A DNA stretch of 64,000 nt from PALSA-270 sp963770915 (lineage in GTDB: Bacteria; Acidobacteriota; Terriglobia; Terriglobales; Acidobacteriaceae): the NCBI GenBank assembly GCA_963770915.1, contig CAVYRG010000001.1, positions 3,348,001 through 3,412,000 on the forward strand, read 5' to 3'. The first letter of the stretch is position 1. The number at the start of each line of letters is the position of its first letter. Of the stretch, positions 26,234-35,592 are shown one piece after another. A program made the position numbers and the translations under genes. The notes beneath the pieces were generated by a model that searched no databases, had not been told where the DNA came from, and saw only the letters and a list, made by a program, of their open reading frames with translations.

Positions 26234-28382
26234 TCAACAGGGCAGCGCAGTCGATGGAAACAGTTTCTTGTGTTCCGCGCTCAGGGCCTTCCACACGGAG
26301 TCTGCGCTTTCTCCGATTCCATTTCTTTCGACAAGTTCGCGCGCCATCGCCGAGAGCATGTCGTCGTCTTCGTCGATGTTCTGAAGTCCTTCGCCCGCGA
26401 ACTTGCCCTCCATGGTGAGAGCCACAAGGAGCTTCTTTCCCATCAGGCGCAGACATGCCGTCTGCATCGTGCCTTCATAGCAGAGAAACTTCACCCGAAC
26501 CGGCCGTCTTTGGCCGATGCGCCACGAGCGCCGGCTGGCCTGCCGCAACGTGTGCAGTGAATATCCCGATTCGTAAAAGATGATGGTTGGAAAGTCCAGC
26601 AGATCGAGGCCCGTCTCGACCAGTTTGGGATGCGAGATGACAACCTGCACGCCTTCTTTGATCTGCCGCGCATACCAGGCTTCCCGCTTGGACGTGTCAA
26701 CGCTCGACTTGAGAACTGCTGTGCGAATTCCCTCGTTATTCAAAATCCGCTGCAAACGAGCCGTGACATCATGTTTCTGCGTGTACACCGCAAACACCTG
26801 GCAGCGTCTTCCTTCGGCGAGTTCTTTCTTGATCTCCTCGATCAGCTTCCTTTCCTTGGAATACAGCTGCTCCTCCGGCAGATCCTGCGTCTCCGCAATG
26901 ACAAACCGAACATTGCGCTTCAGTTCGGGATCGAACTCGGCGCCATACAGGGTCCCGAGTCCATAGGGATGATCTGGGTAGAGCAACAAGGTATTCAGCA
27001 TCGTGCTCAACACCGACCGGTTCCCGCGGTGCTCCTTCAACGCTTTGCGGATGGCATCTTCCAGTTCCCGGTAGGCCGCCATCATCAGCGGGTCCATCGG
27101 GACGCTCAGATAAGTCTCTTCGTAAGGCGGCAACTCTCCGGAGATGTCTTCCAGGAAGACGAACGCGCAGAGCTGCATCAGGAATTCGCCGAAGAGCAGA
27201 GGAGATGCTCCCGGCTTCCGCCGGACCGTGCTGGTGGTCTTGGACTTGGAACAGCGATTGTCGGAAGGCTCAACTCTGGTGATCGTTTCGAGAACGCCGT
27301 AATCTTGCGTGAAGGAACTTCGGCCCGTGGTGCCCCATTCGTAGCCGTGTTCTTTCATCCTCGCGGCTTCGAGCCGGAACAGGGTATTGAACAAATCGTC
27401 TGCATATCCGCCGAGAAGCGTTCCAGTCAGTCCCACAATCCGGTCGGTACAGGAGGACAGAGTGCCCAGGGCATTGCCTTGCGCCGTGTCGCCGGCCAGT
27501 TGATGGATTTCGTCGCAGATCGCGTAATCAAACCAGCCCGGCATGTATCGCCCGATGAACTCAATCGGCGCCATGCGCCGGATCTTGTCGGAATCGGCTT
27601 GCCAGAGCGCGCTATGGATCGGACGGCATGGTTTATCGCCTCTGGATTCGACGGTCTCCGCGATTTTGACCTTCTCAAATTCGGCAACCGTCAATCGGCT
27701 CTCATCTACAATAACTGGTCTGCCCGTGTCGGAATTGACCACGCAACCGAGATACGGACCTGAACGCGGTACCCGGTAAGCGTGACGCCAGAAGTATCCG
27801 AGCTTCGCCCGTTCACGGCCGACGATGAACAAGGAGGGTCGTCCACACAAGCGACAACCAGCGCTGCCGGGGAGTCGTCGAGGACCTTCGCAATCGCAGT
27901 TCGCTGAGACTTGTCTGGAAGCCTTCGCGCACGATGCGGCCGTTGCGCAGCCGGACCTCGTTTACTCCATGCGCTTTGTTCTCGTCTCCGCCGTTGCGCA
28001 GATCGTCGATCAGAAATACTCGTACTCCTGGCAAAGTGAGAAATGCTTCTCGCGCCCACTTTTCGACCAGGTGCGGAGGCACCATGGCCAGCGCAGTGAA
28101 TGGTTTCCCTTGGCTGTGGACATGCACACCGCCCAGCGAGATCAACGTCTTTCCGGTGCCGCATTCGGCAACCACCATCGCGGTTCGCGCCTCCTGCCAG
28201 CGTTTGGCGAGGCCCATGATCGCGATGGCTTGCGCGGGAAAAGGCCTTCGCAGCAATCCCTCAACTCGCGGTGAGACTGGATCGTCGAACTGGTGCAGCG
28301 CTGGGAACTCTTCAAGGATGCGCGTCCCGAGTAAGCCAGCGTTGGCGCGCATGTAGTCATAGATCGTGGATAGTTCAGCCAT
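26234..28382 (-). pseudogene. Superfamily 2 helicase (SNF2/DEAD-like), one frameshift
   Basis: A large ATP-dependent DNA helicase or translocase of about 715 residues. The N-terminal frame from 28382 has MVVAECGTGKTLISLGGVHV (Walker A) and FTALAMVPPHLVEKWAREAF (motif Ia). A shift near 27855 joins CGRPSLFIVGRERAKLGYFW, then WFDYAICDEIHQLAGDTAQG (Walker B, DEIH), VGLTGTLLGGYADDLF (motif III TGT), VVISHPKLVETGLDLLDFPT and ASRRSWRIGQRRPVRVKFLC, which are motifs V and VI (R-x-x-R-x-GQ). Such helicases are common on integrative elements. A single missing or extra base separates the two halves, so it is either recently inactivated or a sequencing error. Confidence 0.82.
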
Positions 28383-28491
28383 GAAGTCCTCTGGTGAGTG
28401 GAAGAAGATGTTGGGAGATAATGGAGGAACAAGGGAAGGCGAGGATGTGGCGTTCGGAAGCTACTGAGCGTGCAGAAAGATTTCCTCGAGA

Positions 28492-29131
28492 CTACGCTGG
28501 GCCATCGAATGGAACCTGTTGCTGCGGGAAACGAATCGCCTCGCTTTCCACTCCCCAGCTGAGCCAGTCGAGAAACTGTTCTTTTGTCCCTTAACTAGTC
28601 ACTGGATCACACCCGATGCCGAGGACTTGAGATAAGTGCATGATGAGTTTTCAGTTCTTCTGCAAACCAGTCGGCCCACTCCGGGACTCCGGGAATTCCG
28701 TAGATCTGCGCAATGGAAGCCCAGACAAAGGCTTGATCCGAGCCTGCCAACAGGGTTCTTCCTGTGTTGGACGACATGTTCCCTGAAGCGAACTCCTCCG
28801 ACATTCCGATGAGGTGACGCAGCGGCTTCTTTCGTCCTGGGACTTGGATGGATCCTTTGAAACACTGCGCGTTTCGCTCCAGACACACGCGGATCGGCTG
28901 CACATCCGGCCCTTCCACCATGAACCGGTCTGTCATGGATATGGCGGCGCTGATGGCTGAGATCTGAGTGTCGCCGCCAATGACCGAGATCAGGTGCGCC
29001 TTGGCCTGCCGGGGCGGGTCGGGCAACACTTCGCCGATGAAACGGTCCAGGTGAAGCTTGATGCTGGTGGTTGTCTTCTCCGTGCTCTTCACGTAGGTCA
29101 GCCAACCGAAGCGAAGGTGAGCATTCTTCAT
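28492..29131 (-). pseudogene. Conserved mobile-element hypothetical protein, disrupted 3' end
   Basis: The intact part from 29131 (MKNAHLRFGWLTYVKSTEKT) gives 174 residues, including LISVIGGDTQISAISAAISM and LRHLIGMSEEFASGN. It stops at 28607. Other frames immediately beyond supply QVLGIGCDPVTS, and then GTKEQFLDWLSWGVESEAIR with a natural stop at 28492, so two or three indels appear to interrupt the last 50 codons. The start overlaps the methyltransferase stop by four bases (ATGA), showing translational coupling. Function unknown; coupling to the methyltransferase suggests a joint role in DNA modification. Confidence 0.6.
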
Positions 29132-30165
29132 TCGGGTTCCTTCTTTTCATGGGTAAGGGTCTGGGTTTTGCCATTGGCAAAGACCAGCGTCAGTTCGTGT
29201 GAAAAGCGTTCCCGGTCGTGCAGAATGCGGGTGCCGTCCGCTTCCTCTTCCTCCCAATGGTCGGTGAACTTCAGCGAACGCCAGTGAGCAATATGCCGAT
29301 CTTCGCCTTCGCCAAAGACTCCGTTGAGCATTCCTGCGGTGCAAAGCAATCCAACGTGGCCGCCATGTAAAGGCGTGAGTGGTCTGCCTCGGACATCCTG
29401 CTGTTTTGGGAGAAGGATGCGGCTTGCCTGACGATAGGCCGCAGACTCCAGCAGCAGGTCTTCAACTTCATCGAGTGGAATTCCGGTGTGGACGAGCGTG
29501 ACTGGGCCTGAAGTGGGGACTTCATAGCGAACGGATGGAGCCTCACCCAGAGGCTCAAGGTCGGACTTGATCGCCAACTGTTCGAGCCATCGGACAGACT
29601 CAAGCAACTGCGAGTCCCTGATCTGGTGGTGCCGCTTTCGCCGGACTCCTAGAACTGCAATCTGTTTGTACTGCGCGCTGGCTGGTTCCGTAAGCCTGTA
29701 GACCGACAGGTCAGCGAAGTGCTCACTCAGAATCCGCGCGCACACGCGCAACTGAGGCTGAGGAATGACGAACACCAGCAATCCTCCTGGCTTCAACCAT
29801 CGGTAGGTGTGTTCCAGAAAAACCAGTTCCAGTCTCTGGTTATTGGTGGCGCCGATTTCGAGATCATAGGGAGGATTGAGATACAGCAGAGAAAAAGCCT
29901 CTGCCGGACTGCGCACGTCGAAGGCGTTCGCCTGCACTGTTTCGATACCCAGAGTCCTGGCTTGTTCAGCCCGATACGCGTCGATTTCGATTCCGTAGCG
30001 GCGTGCTTGCGTCCCCTCCAGCAAGTGAATAAGTGCCACTCCATCTCCCACACATGGATCGAGTGCAGAGAAATCAGATTCGCCAAGCAAGCAATTCCGC
30101 AAGCGGTTCGCCTCCGGGACAGGCAATGGGAAAAATCCCAGCTTGGTCTTTCCATGGGGTCTCAT
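29128..30165 (-). CDS. N6-adenine DNA methyltransferase-like protein (DUF6094-like)
   Basis: A 345-residue class I SAM-dependent methyltransferase. It opens with GKTKLGFFPLPVPEANRLRN, then motif I as DPCVGDGVALIHLLEG, the acidic YGIEIDAYRAEQAR of motif II, and the catalytic motif LLYLNPPYDLE (NPPY, typical of N6-adenine methyltransferases). A C-terminal 150 residues of unknown fold may recognise the target. It is intact, and coupled by ATGA overlaps to the small gene before it (30162) and the disrupted gene after it (29131). No matching restriction enzyme is seen nearby, so it may protect the element or act in regulation. Confidence 0.82.
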   Translation of the reverse strand: MRPHGKTKLGFFPLPVPEANRLRNCLLGESDFSALDPCVGDGVALIHLLEGTQARRYGIEIDAYRAEQARTLGIETVQANAFDVRSPAEAFSLLYLNPPYDLEIGATNNQRLELVFLEHTYRWLKPGGLLVFVIPQPQLRVCARILSEHFADLSVYRLTEPASAQYKQIAVLGVRRKRHHQIRDSQLLESVRWLEQLAIKSDLEPLGEAPSVRYEVPTSGPVTLVHTGIPLDEVEDLLLESAAYRQASRILLPKQQDVRGRPLTPLHGGHVGLLCTAGMLNGVFGEGEDRHIAHWRSLKFTDHWEEEEADGTRILHDRERFSHELTLVFANGKTQTLTHEKKEPE

Positions 30166-30359
30166 CGCGCCCTGCCCTCCAGTGCCTGCGCAACCAATTC
30201 ATCCACTCGATCGGAGTGTGATTCCTCGCGCACCGCGACGAATGAGCAAAACCCATTCACAGGAATCGGCCGCTCATCTTCAATTCGGTAGCCCCGTTCC
30301 ACATGCTCTTGTTTCCGTTGGTCGTACAGGTTGGCTCTGGTAGACACACGAATTCTCAT
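30162..30359 (-). CDS. Small hypothetical protein coupled to the methyltransferase
   Basis: A 65-residue protein from the ATG at 30359, with GAGG in a good position. It starts MRIRVSTRANLYDQRKQEHV, continues RGYRIEDERPIPVNGFCSFV, and ends SDRVDELVAQALEGRAR. Its stop overlaps the methyltransferase ATG by four bases. No family is recognised. It is probably a conserved accessory of this element type. Confidence 0.55.
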   Translation of the reverse strand: MRIRVSTRANLYDQRKQEHVERGYRIEDERPIPVNGFCSFVAVREESHSDRVDELVAQALEGRAR

Positions 30360-30436
30360 GGCCATCCTCATTTCTTTTGGAATTGGGCAGCGGGTTTCGA
30401 CTGCGGCGAATCGGCAGGTTGCCGATGAAAAACGAG

Positions 30437-30727
30437 TCAGTATTCGGACGGAAGGAGCAGTGTGGTCACCGAGCGGTCTGCTTCGGTGATGATCCACAGG
30501 GTGTCGGTATCGGTAACCGGATAGCTGCTTAGCAGCCGGAAACCGTGCTTGAGGCTCAATTCATTTTCTGCTTTGTCCTCTGGGCACAGGTCGCCCCAGT
30601 CGCCGCGCAGATGTCGCGAGAGAAACTCCGACGGTGACTTTTGGGCTTTTTCCAACAATGCGAGTGCGCCAGGTGTGGCGACAATTCGCCCCGAGCAAAA
30701 CAGCGGAGTGATCGGGAGAGAGTTCAT
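30437..30727 (-). CDS. Conserved plasmid/ICE hypothetical protein
   Basis: A 96-residue protein. FCSGRIVATPGALALLEKAQ is followed by FLSRHLRGDWGDLCPEDKAE and HGFRLLSSYPVTDTDTLWII, ending TEADRSVTTLLLPSEY. I recognise this as a widespread small protein family of plasmids and integrative elements with no assigned function. The strong conservation of RHxRGDWG and TEADRS suggests a compact binding fold. It leads the methyltransferase group, with 77 bases to the next gene. Confidence 0.7.
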   Translation of the reverse strand: MNSLPITPLFCSGRIVATPGALALLEKAQKSPSEFLSRHLRGDWGDLCPEDKAENELSLKHGFRLLSSYPVTDTDTLWIITEADRSVTTLLLPSEY

Positions 30728-30976
30728 GTATAGGTTCCCCTTTTTGGCGGTTCGTTTGTGATTGGTGAGAGCCCGCGGTAGTCGAGGGCGAAACGTCTAA
30801 GCACGCTGGTTTGTGATTGAAAATTCCCAACTACATCGGCAGGTCTACGGTGTGATGGCTTGGCTCCGACCCGACGGACAGAGTCAATTAGTCTCTACTC
30901 TTCTGACAGCCCCTTCGTGGTGTGCCGTCCTAAGCAAATCTCAAGTTCTGTATTGCCGGCGATCCGAGAGTTAGCC

Positions 30977-32520
30977 CTACTGTGGTTTGCGCCTCAGCGG
31001 CTTGCCAATCGCGAGCAGGAAAATGGCACTCTTATCCTGTGCGTGCGGTGAAAAAAAGTTAACTACATCATCGTCGAAGAACGTCAGCCCGGTAGCACCC
31101 AGGTTCTGGGCATACGCAGCCAGGTAGATCCTGCCGCCAATGGCTCCCGCCTCCAGCTGGACGGCCCGATAGCCGCGGTTCCCATACCGCTCCAGAATTG
31201 GTTTTAAGTCGGCAAGAAAGAAGATGTCCACGCAGGCGTCCGCCGGCAAATCCTGTTCCAGGCCAAGGTGATGGGCTTCGGCTCGAAATTCTCCCCCTTC
31301 AAAAACTCCAGGGTGTTCTGCTCACGGCCAAAGAAGTATGCGCCCGGCTTGAGCCCCTGCACTGAATGCACGATCAGATAAAGATCGTTAAGCTGCGTGC
31401 CTGGAGGCTCAAGGAAGTCAGCCGGAAGACCTCGCGTAGCGGAGCCGAGAATGGTAGCAAGTTGTGCCGGTGTAATCGATGCCGTCTTGTCAAAAGTTCG
31501 GGTAGAACCGCGGCGCAGGATCACCTGCTCGATCGTATCTTTCGGTTGTTCTTCTTCCGGCAGACGCGGAAGGTGAACTGCCTCGTTCGCCAGAGCGGAA
31601 GATGCAAGGACTGGTGGCTTGGCGCGCCACTGATTTATTTCCTCCATAGACTGAAGCGAAGACGCGTCGTGCATCTCAAGCATGGCGGGATATTCCACTT
31701 CGTGCCGCGAAAGCGGGATTGTCTCCAAGCCAAGCGCCGGAGCCTCTCTCGGTGCCGGCGGCGAACTCTCCGATGTGCGGCCGATCGGTACTAGGCACAA
31801 GGAAACTTCACGCCGGATATCTAGATCGAGCAGACGATTCACCTCAGTATCCACGAACCCGAGTACCATCTTGGTGGACAGCCCGGAAGCCGCGGACACG
31901 GCCAGCATATTTGCCAGCAAGGTACCGTTGTCCCAACCGAAATGGCGATAGGTTCGTGCCTGGTACTTCCAGGCGTTCCGCCAATACGTTCCGGTGCAGA
32001 CGATCGTCGCGGGCGCGTGAGCTACCCCGGGTTCCATGGCCGTCGCCTGAGCCAGGTTTCCGCGAAAATCACCCTTTCGCAGAAGTCGAAGCGATACGTC
32101 AGCCGGATTGAAGTGATACACCCCGGCATCCAAACCCGGCAGATCGCTACTCACGATGTACAGTTCGATCTCGTACAGAGCTCCGGTGCAAGCGGCCGCA
32201 CGAAAGTAGACTTCTCCACCTGGATATGCTCGCTGTTTGGTGATCCCCGCCGAGAAATACAGGAGGCGCGTGAGATCTGGAATGCCAGGGGCCGAAGCAG
32301 CACGCAACCAATGCACCGGTTCCGAGATTGCGGAGAGCGCGGCCACCCCCGTTTGCGGGATGTCCGGCGGCAGCGGAATCGGTTCTATGTTCGGATAGAT
32401 CTTGAAAGGCAGGGGCTTATTTGCCCAGTCCATGAAATGAGGATTGTTCCGAATACTCCAGGGGGAGTGCTTCGTGCCATCGTGATACTTCCAAGTGGCC
32501 TGGATTTCACGGTTCTTCAT
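30977..32520 (-). pseudogene. SagB/ThcOx-type nitroreductase-family protein, one frameshift
   Basis: About 514 residues in two nitroreductase-like halves. The first frame starts at 32520 (MKNREIQATWKYHDGTKHSP) and includes LTRLLYFSAGITKQRAYPGG and WDNGTLLANMLAVSAASGLS. The second half begins EQVILRRGSTRTFDKTASIT, with the Arg-Ser-x-Arg flavin contact. Near 31285 one base is missing, and the next frame continues ADACVDIFFLADLKPILERY, AGAIGGRIYLAAYAQNLGAT and FSPHAQDKSAIFLLAIG to 30977. SagB relatives are FMN dehydrogenases that oxidise azolines in peptide natural products, but no precursor peptide or cyclodehydratase is visible here. It appears to be cargo between the methyltransferase and Rad52 modules. 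Confidence 0.75.
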
Positions 32521-32717
32521 CGAGGGGTCTCCGCCAGACTAGCACCTGTCGCGACCGCAGGCGCAATGAGCTTTGTGACCGCAGATTGTGGTTTGATGAC
32601 GGGCAGCCCGGAAGTTGAGGTGCGACCCGTCTGGCGGTAGTGACCTCACACGACAGCGTTGACTGCAAGGTCAGGTCTCGGCGATCACATCGATGATCAG
32701 CGGCGAATCTAGAACTC

Positions 32718-33722
32718 TCAGTTGCTGCGCGAAGCCGCAGATTCGAGCGCAACCACAATCTCCTGCAACGTCTTGAGATTGTCCACCTGATCGAGTGAAC
32801 TCAATCGCAACGGACCAAGAATTCGGGCGAAAGCAGCCAGCCCCGCCTTTTCTCGCGCAGCTCCGGCTCGCCGCAATCCACGGACCGCCGCTTGCATGTG
32901 CGCCAGGACCTTTTCTTGGATTGCCTTTTCTTGGATCTCTTTCGGATTCCAGACTCTGGCAACGCTCTTCAATATCCCGCGATACATGCGCTTGCCGACT
33001 GTCTTTTCCATGCCCTCAATCTGGCGCAGAATGTCGTCGTTGGCCACGTTACTATTGCCATTGTGTCTGCCGCTGGAGTCGTTTGCGCTAACTGCAGGAT
33101 TCGACTTCACCTCTTCTACGCACCGGGGGCGGAGACCTTCTCGCCAGCCTGCGGGCGTCGCCCATCCTGCCAATTGCGGAACTGATTTCGGCCGCTTTCG
33201 CTCGTCCAGATCAACCCAGCTTCCCGTGAAGTAGTACAGATACCGTCCCAACCCGAAACAACTCGCGCTCCGCTTGAAAGCCTGGGCTTCCGCCGCGGTT
33301 CCAGCGTTCGGGTCATCCGCAAACTCTTCTCCTGTGGCCGAATGCGAACCCAATCCAAAGATCGTCAGCTCGCACGTGACCAGCACCTTCGCAACAATCT
33401 TCTGATCGCTGGTTCGTTCGAAATTCGCGCTGGTATGGATCGCGTATTTGCGCGTCCACCCTGCCGGCGTGAACAGAGCATTCAAACGATCGGTGTACGC
33501 GCGCTGATCGGCGTATGGAACGACCTGGCCCCGCACCGGCTGCTGGCTTTTTGTGGTGTTCATTACCCGCCACTCGATCTGCGAGGGATCGAACGGCACC
33601 TCCAACGCCGCGACCAATTCTTTGATCTGCTCGGCAGAAAACCGCGAACCTCCAGCCGCAATCATGCCTGGCGGCAAGATTAGTTCGGTCGTACTCTGTG
33701 CGTGTCCATTCTCCCCGCTCAT
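32718..33722 (-). CDS. Rad52/Rad22-like single-strand annealing protein
   Basis: A 334-residue recombination mediator from the ATG at 33722, behind AGGAGG. The Rad52 core is seen as FSAEQIKELVAALEVPFDPS, then VPYADQRAYTDRLNALFTPA, GWTRKYAIHTSANFER, VAKVLVTCELTIFGLGSHSA and TAAEAQAFKRSASCFGLGRY. These are the classic Rad52 helix and the AxxxAFKRA-type DNA-binding segment. The C-terminal 130 residues are helical and charged, perhaps for partner contacts. Such proteins anneal complementary strands during element replication or phage-like recombination, and SSB and a primase are encoded on the same strand. The last codon of the gene before it overlaps the start by four bases. Confidence 0.85.
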   Translation of the reverse strand: MSGENGHAQSTTELILPPGMIAAGGSRFSAEQIKELVAALEVPFDPSQIEWRVMNTTKSQQPVRGQVVPYADQRAYTDRLNALFTPAGWTRKYAIHTSANFERTSDQKIVAKVLVTCELTIFGLGSHSATGEEFADDPNAGTAAEAQAFKRSASCFGLGRYLYYFTGSWVDLDERKRPKSVPQLAGWATPAGWREGLRPRCVEEVKSNPAVSANDSSGRHNGNSNVANDDILRQIEGMEKTVGKRMYRGILKSVARVWNPKEIQEKAIQEKVLAHMQAAVRGLRRAGAAREKAGLAAFARILGPLRLSSLDQVDNLKTLQEIVVALESAASRSN

Positions 33723-34078
33723 ACTCCCTCCTCCTTGGTTGATTCGTCTCTCTCTAAAGCCTGGCCGTACATCCAACGCTGAGGACGAATCTGCAGGAGC
33801 CAATCCTGGACTGTGGGAATACGGCCGAGATCCTCCCGGACATGCTGCTCTCCCAGATACCGAACAGGAATCTGCTTTCCGTCGCTGTTCAAAATGGCAA
33901 CCCCAAACAATTTCTCCGCTAGGAAAATGCCTTCTGCATGATGCCTCAAGGCTCGATGGCGAAAGTCGGGGAAGAATGCCTTCGATTCATCAAACCAATT
34001 GTGTATCGGAAGGTAGTCTTCCGCTTTTCCGCCGAACCTTCTCGCGCTGCTCTCCGCGTGCTTCAATGGATGCGCCAT
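33719..34078 (-). CDS. DUF6915 family protein
   Basis: A 119-residue protein starting MAHPLKHAESSARRFGGKAE, with DYLPIHNWFDESKAFFPDFR, HRALRHHAEGIFLAEKLFG and RYLGEQHVREDLGRIPTVQD, ending after RPQRWMYGQA. The histidine-rich HRALRHHAEGIF and EQHVREDLG blocks are the family signature and look like metal ligands, although the function is unknown. Its stop overlaps the Rad52-like start. The family is common on plasmids and ICEs. Confidence 0.8.
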   Translation of the reverse strand: MAHPLKHAESSARRFGGKAEDYLPIHNWFDESKAFFPDFRHRALRHHAEGIFLAEKLFGVAILNSDGKQIPVRYLGEQHVREDLGRIPTVQDWLLQIRPQRWMYGQALERDESTKEEGV

Positions 34079-34083
34079 GGGAC

Positions 34084-34464
34084 CTACACCTCGTATGTGC
34101 TGGTCGTGTAATCCTCAAAGCGGTCGTTGCGCTCAACCGTAAGTCTCCGGGCGGTTACGTCGAGGACGACATCTCCGAATCCGCCGCAATCGTTCTCATA
34201 GCCGAACGGCACCAGAGACTCGAAGTGTTCTTGTAGTCGAGAGACGTCGTAATCGATGGGCTCGTGCTCACCCCGGGTATACGCGTCCCCGGCGTAGCAC
34301 TTGGCGTCCTCAGTCGTTCCGTCATCGCCGTATCCATCGAAGTGGGCGGCAACGAACCTGATTCCCGCCGCCGAGAGCTTGTCGCATTCGGCAAGGATCT
34401 CGGCTCTTGCAACCTGTTCTTGAGGACTGAGTGGTTCGTTCTTCTTCACGGCATTGTTGTCCAT
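34084..34464 (-). CDS. DUF6878-like hypothetical protein
   Basis: A 126-residue acidic protein from the ATG at 34464, behind GGAGGAAAAAG. It contains VARAEILAECDKLSAAGIRF, VAAHFDGYGDDGTTEDAKCY and YENDCGGFGDVVLDVTARRL, ending FEDYTTSTYEV. The FDGxGDxGxxE and NDGGxG-like pattern matches, from memory, a plasmid-borne DUF. Acidic loops suggest calcium binding or DNA mimicry, but nothing proves it. It is five bases ahead of the DUF6915 gene. Confidence 0.65.
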   Translation of the reverse strand: MDNNAVKKNEPLSPQEQVARAEILAECDKLSAAGIRFVAAHFDGYGDDGTTEDAKCYAGDAYTRGEHEPIDYDVSRLQEHFESLVPFGYENDCGGFGDVVLDVTARRLTVERNDRFEDYTTSTYEV

Positions 34465-34566
34465 GCTTTTTCCTCCACGCACCAAGGCTGTTTCTGACAA
34501 GATTCCCGGCTGGAATGTCGATACGGAACCCTTCAAGTCGCACTGAACGGAGGGGCCCGCTAGACT

Positions 34567-34758
34567 TCATCTGGCACGCTGGGCATCTGCGCTATCGCCA
34601 GCTTCCTCCGCGTGCCATCGAGGATCGTCTCGATCAAAGTAGTCCGGCGCAGATGCTAGAGCATGGTCGCAAGGCAGGTGTCCTTCCTGCAGGTCTGCGC
34701 CACAGCACATGCAAATGTCAGTAACGGGATTGAACACATGTTGCTTAAGGTGGCTCAT
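34567..34758 (-). CDS. Small cysteine-containing hypothetical protein
   Basis: A 63-residue protein from the ATG at 34758, with GAGGAGAGGC upstream. It reads MSHLKQHVFNPVTDICMCCG, with ADLQEGHLPCDHALASAPDY after it. CMCC plus CDH, along with an early His, could form one zinc site. No family is recognised. It lies between the nucleotidyltransferase pair and the DUF6878-like gene. Confidence 0.55.
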   Translation of the reverse strand: MSHLKQHVFNPVTDICMCCGADLQEGHLPCDHALASAPDYFDRDDPRWHAEEAGDSADAQRAR

Positions 34759-34901
34759 TGCCTCTCCTCTTTTTGGCACGTGTTTTTGCAGGGTTGGTTT
34801 CTTAGTGGGTTGGGCAGTCCTTAGCCGGAAAGAGAAGGGTTCCAACAGGAAAGGAAAATCAACACTTGAAAGAGGGCTCGAGCGACGCGCTCAGGAGTTC
34901 A

Positions 34902-35366
34902 CTATTCCCGGTTCTTAGTCTTTGGCTTCAGGTTCAGGTCTTTGAGGTCACTGCTCCGGCCCAAAGCTTGTTTGTTCGTCGTGAGGTCATCAAGAGAAAT
35001 GAAGTTCACTGGAACACCGAAAAACGTGCCGGCCACTCTCTTCTTCCACGCATCAGTGAACTCGACGCCAGTAATTCCCGTCAGGATATCAATCCGCACA
35101 GGCGCGACTCCGATCTGATACACGACCCGCTTATCGGTGAATGTCTCCGCGTCTATCCCGTCATGCTCAAGAGGGGCGCCAAAGCTCTTCAGCGCGTCCA
35201 CAACACGGGCTGAATTTTGCCGCGAATTGTTGACCCACACGTCGAGATCTTTGGTGTAGCGGGGCTCTCCATATTTCATGACCGCGAAGCCGCCGACAAT
35301 CAGATACTCAACCTGAGATTCGTTTAAGAGTTGTAACAGTTCTTTGTAGTGTTGGCTTTCCGCCAT
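34902..35366 (-). CDS. Nucleotidyltransferase (DUF6036/AbiEii-like), probable toxin
   Basis: A 154-residue minimal nucleotidyltransferase. YKELLQLLNESQVEYLIVGG is followed by FAVMKYGEPRYTKDLDVWVN, giving the GG-x(n)-DxD catalytic signature (VGGFAVM and KDLDVWV), and later VRIDILTGITGVEFTDAW with the third acidic residue. AbiEii-type enzymes inactivate tRNA or other targets by adding nucleotides and act as type IV or type II toxins or abortive-infection effectors. The upstream small gene overlaps its start by 59 bases, as in toxin-antitoxin pairs. Intact. Confidence 0.82.
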   Translation of the reverse strand: MAESQHYKELLQLLNESQVEYLIVGGFAVMKYGEPRYTKDLDVWVNNSRQNSARVVDALKSFGAPLEHDGIDAETFTDKRVVYQIGVAPVRIDILTGITGVEFTDAWKKRVAGTFFGVPVNFISLDDLTTNKQALGRSSDLKDLNLKPKTKNRE

Positions 35367-35520
35367 GGTTCATTTCCTCGGCTAACTCCACCAACTCCCA
35401 CGCTGCGGAAAAGATGGCTTCATCTCCCTGCGCCTGCCAGAACTCAATGTCAAATGAACGGTCCGGGAACCCATGCTCCACCAGTCGCGTCTTCCACACA
35501 GAACCTTGAGGAAAACCCAT
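35308..35520 (-). CDS. Small partner of the nucleotidyltransferase, probable antitoxin
   Basis: A 70-residue protein starting MGFPQGSVWKTRLVEHGFPD. It includes RSFDIEFWQAQGDEAIFSAA and WELVELAEEMNHGGKPTLQR. The overlap with the nucleotidyltransferase gene (35308-35366) and the order small-then-NTase resemble known toxin-antitoxin operons. It has no DNA-binding motif I can name, so regulation of the operon is unknown. Confidence 0.6.
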   Translation of the reverse strand: MGFPQGSVWKTRLVEHGFPDRSFDIEFWQAQGDEAIFSAAWELVELAEEMNHGGKPTLQRTVTTLKRISG

Positions 35521-35592
35521 ATAGCGCCTCGCACGCGATATTCAAGACTAGCAGGATATCAGCCTCAAAGGCTCAGTTTCACCCGCCAAGGA

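Noticed and set aside
26630..27763. 377-codon plus-strand frame opposite the helicase gene
   Set aside because: It is a shadow of the helicase frame on the other strand and shows no domain of its own. The minus-strand frame has clear helicase motifs.
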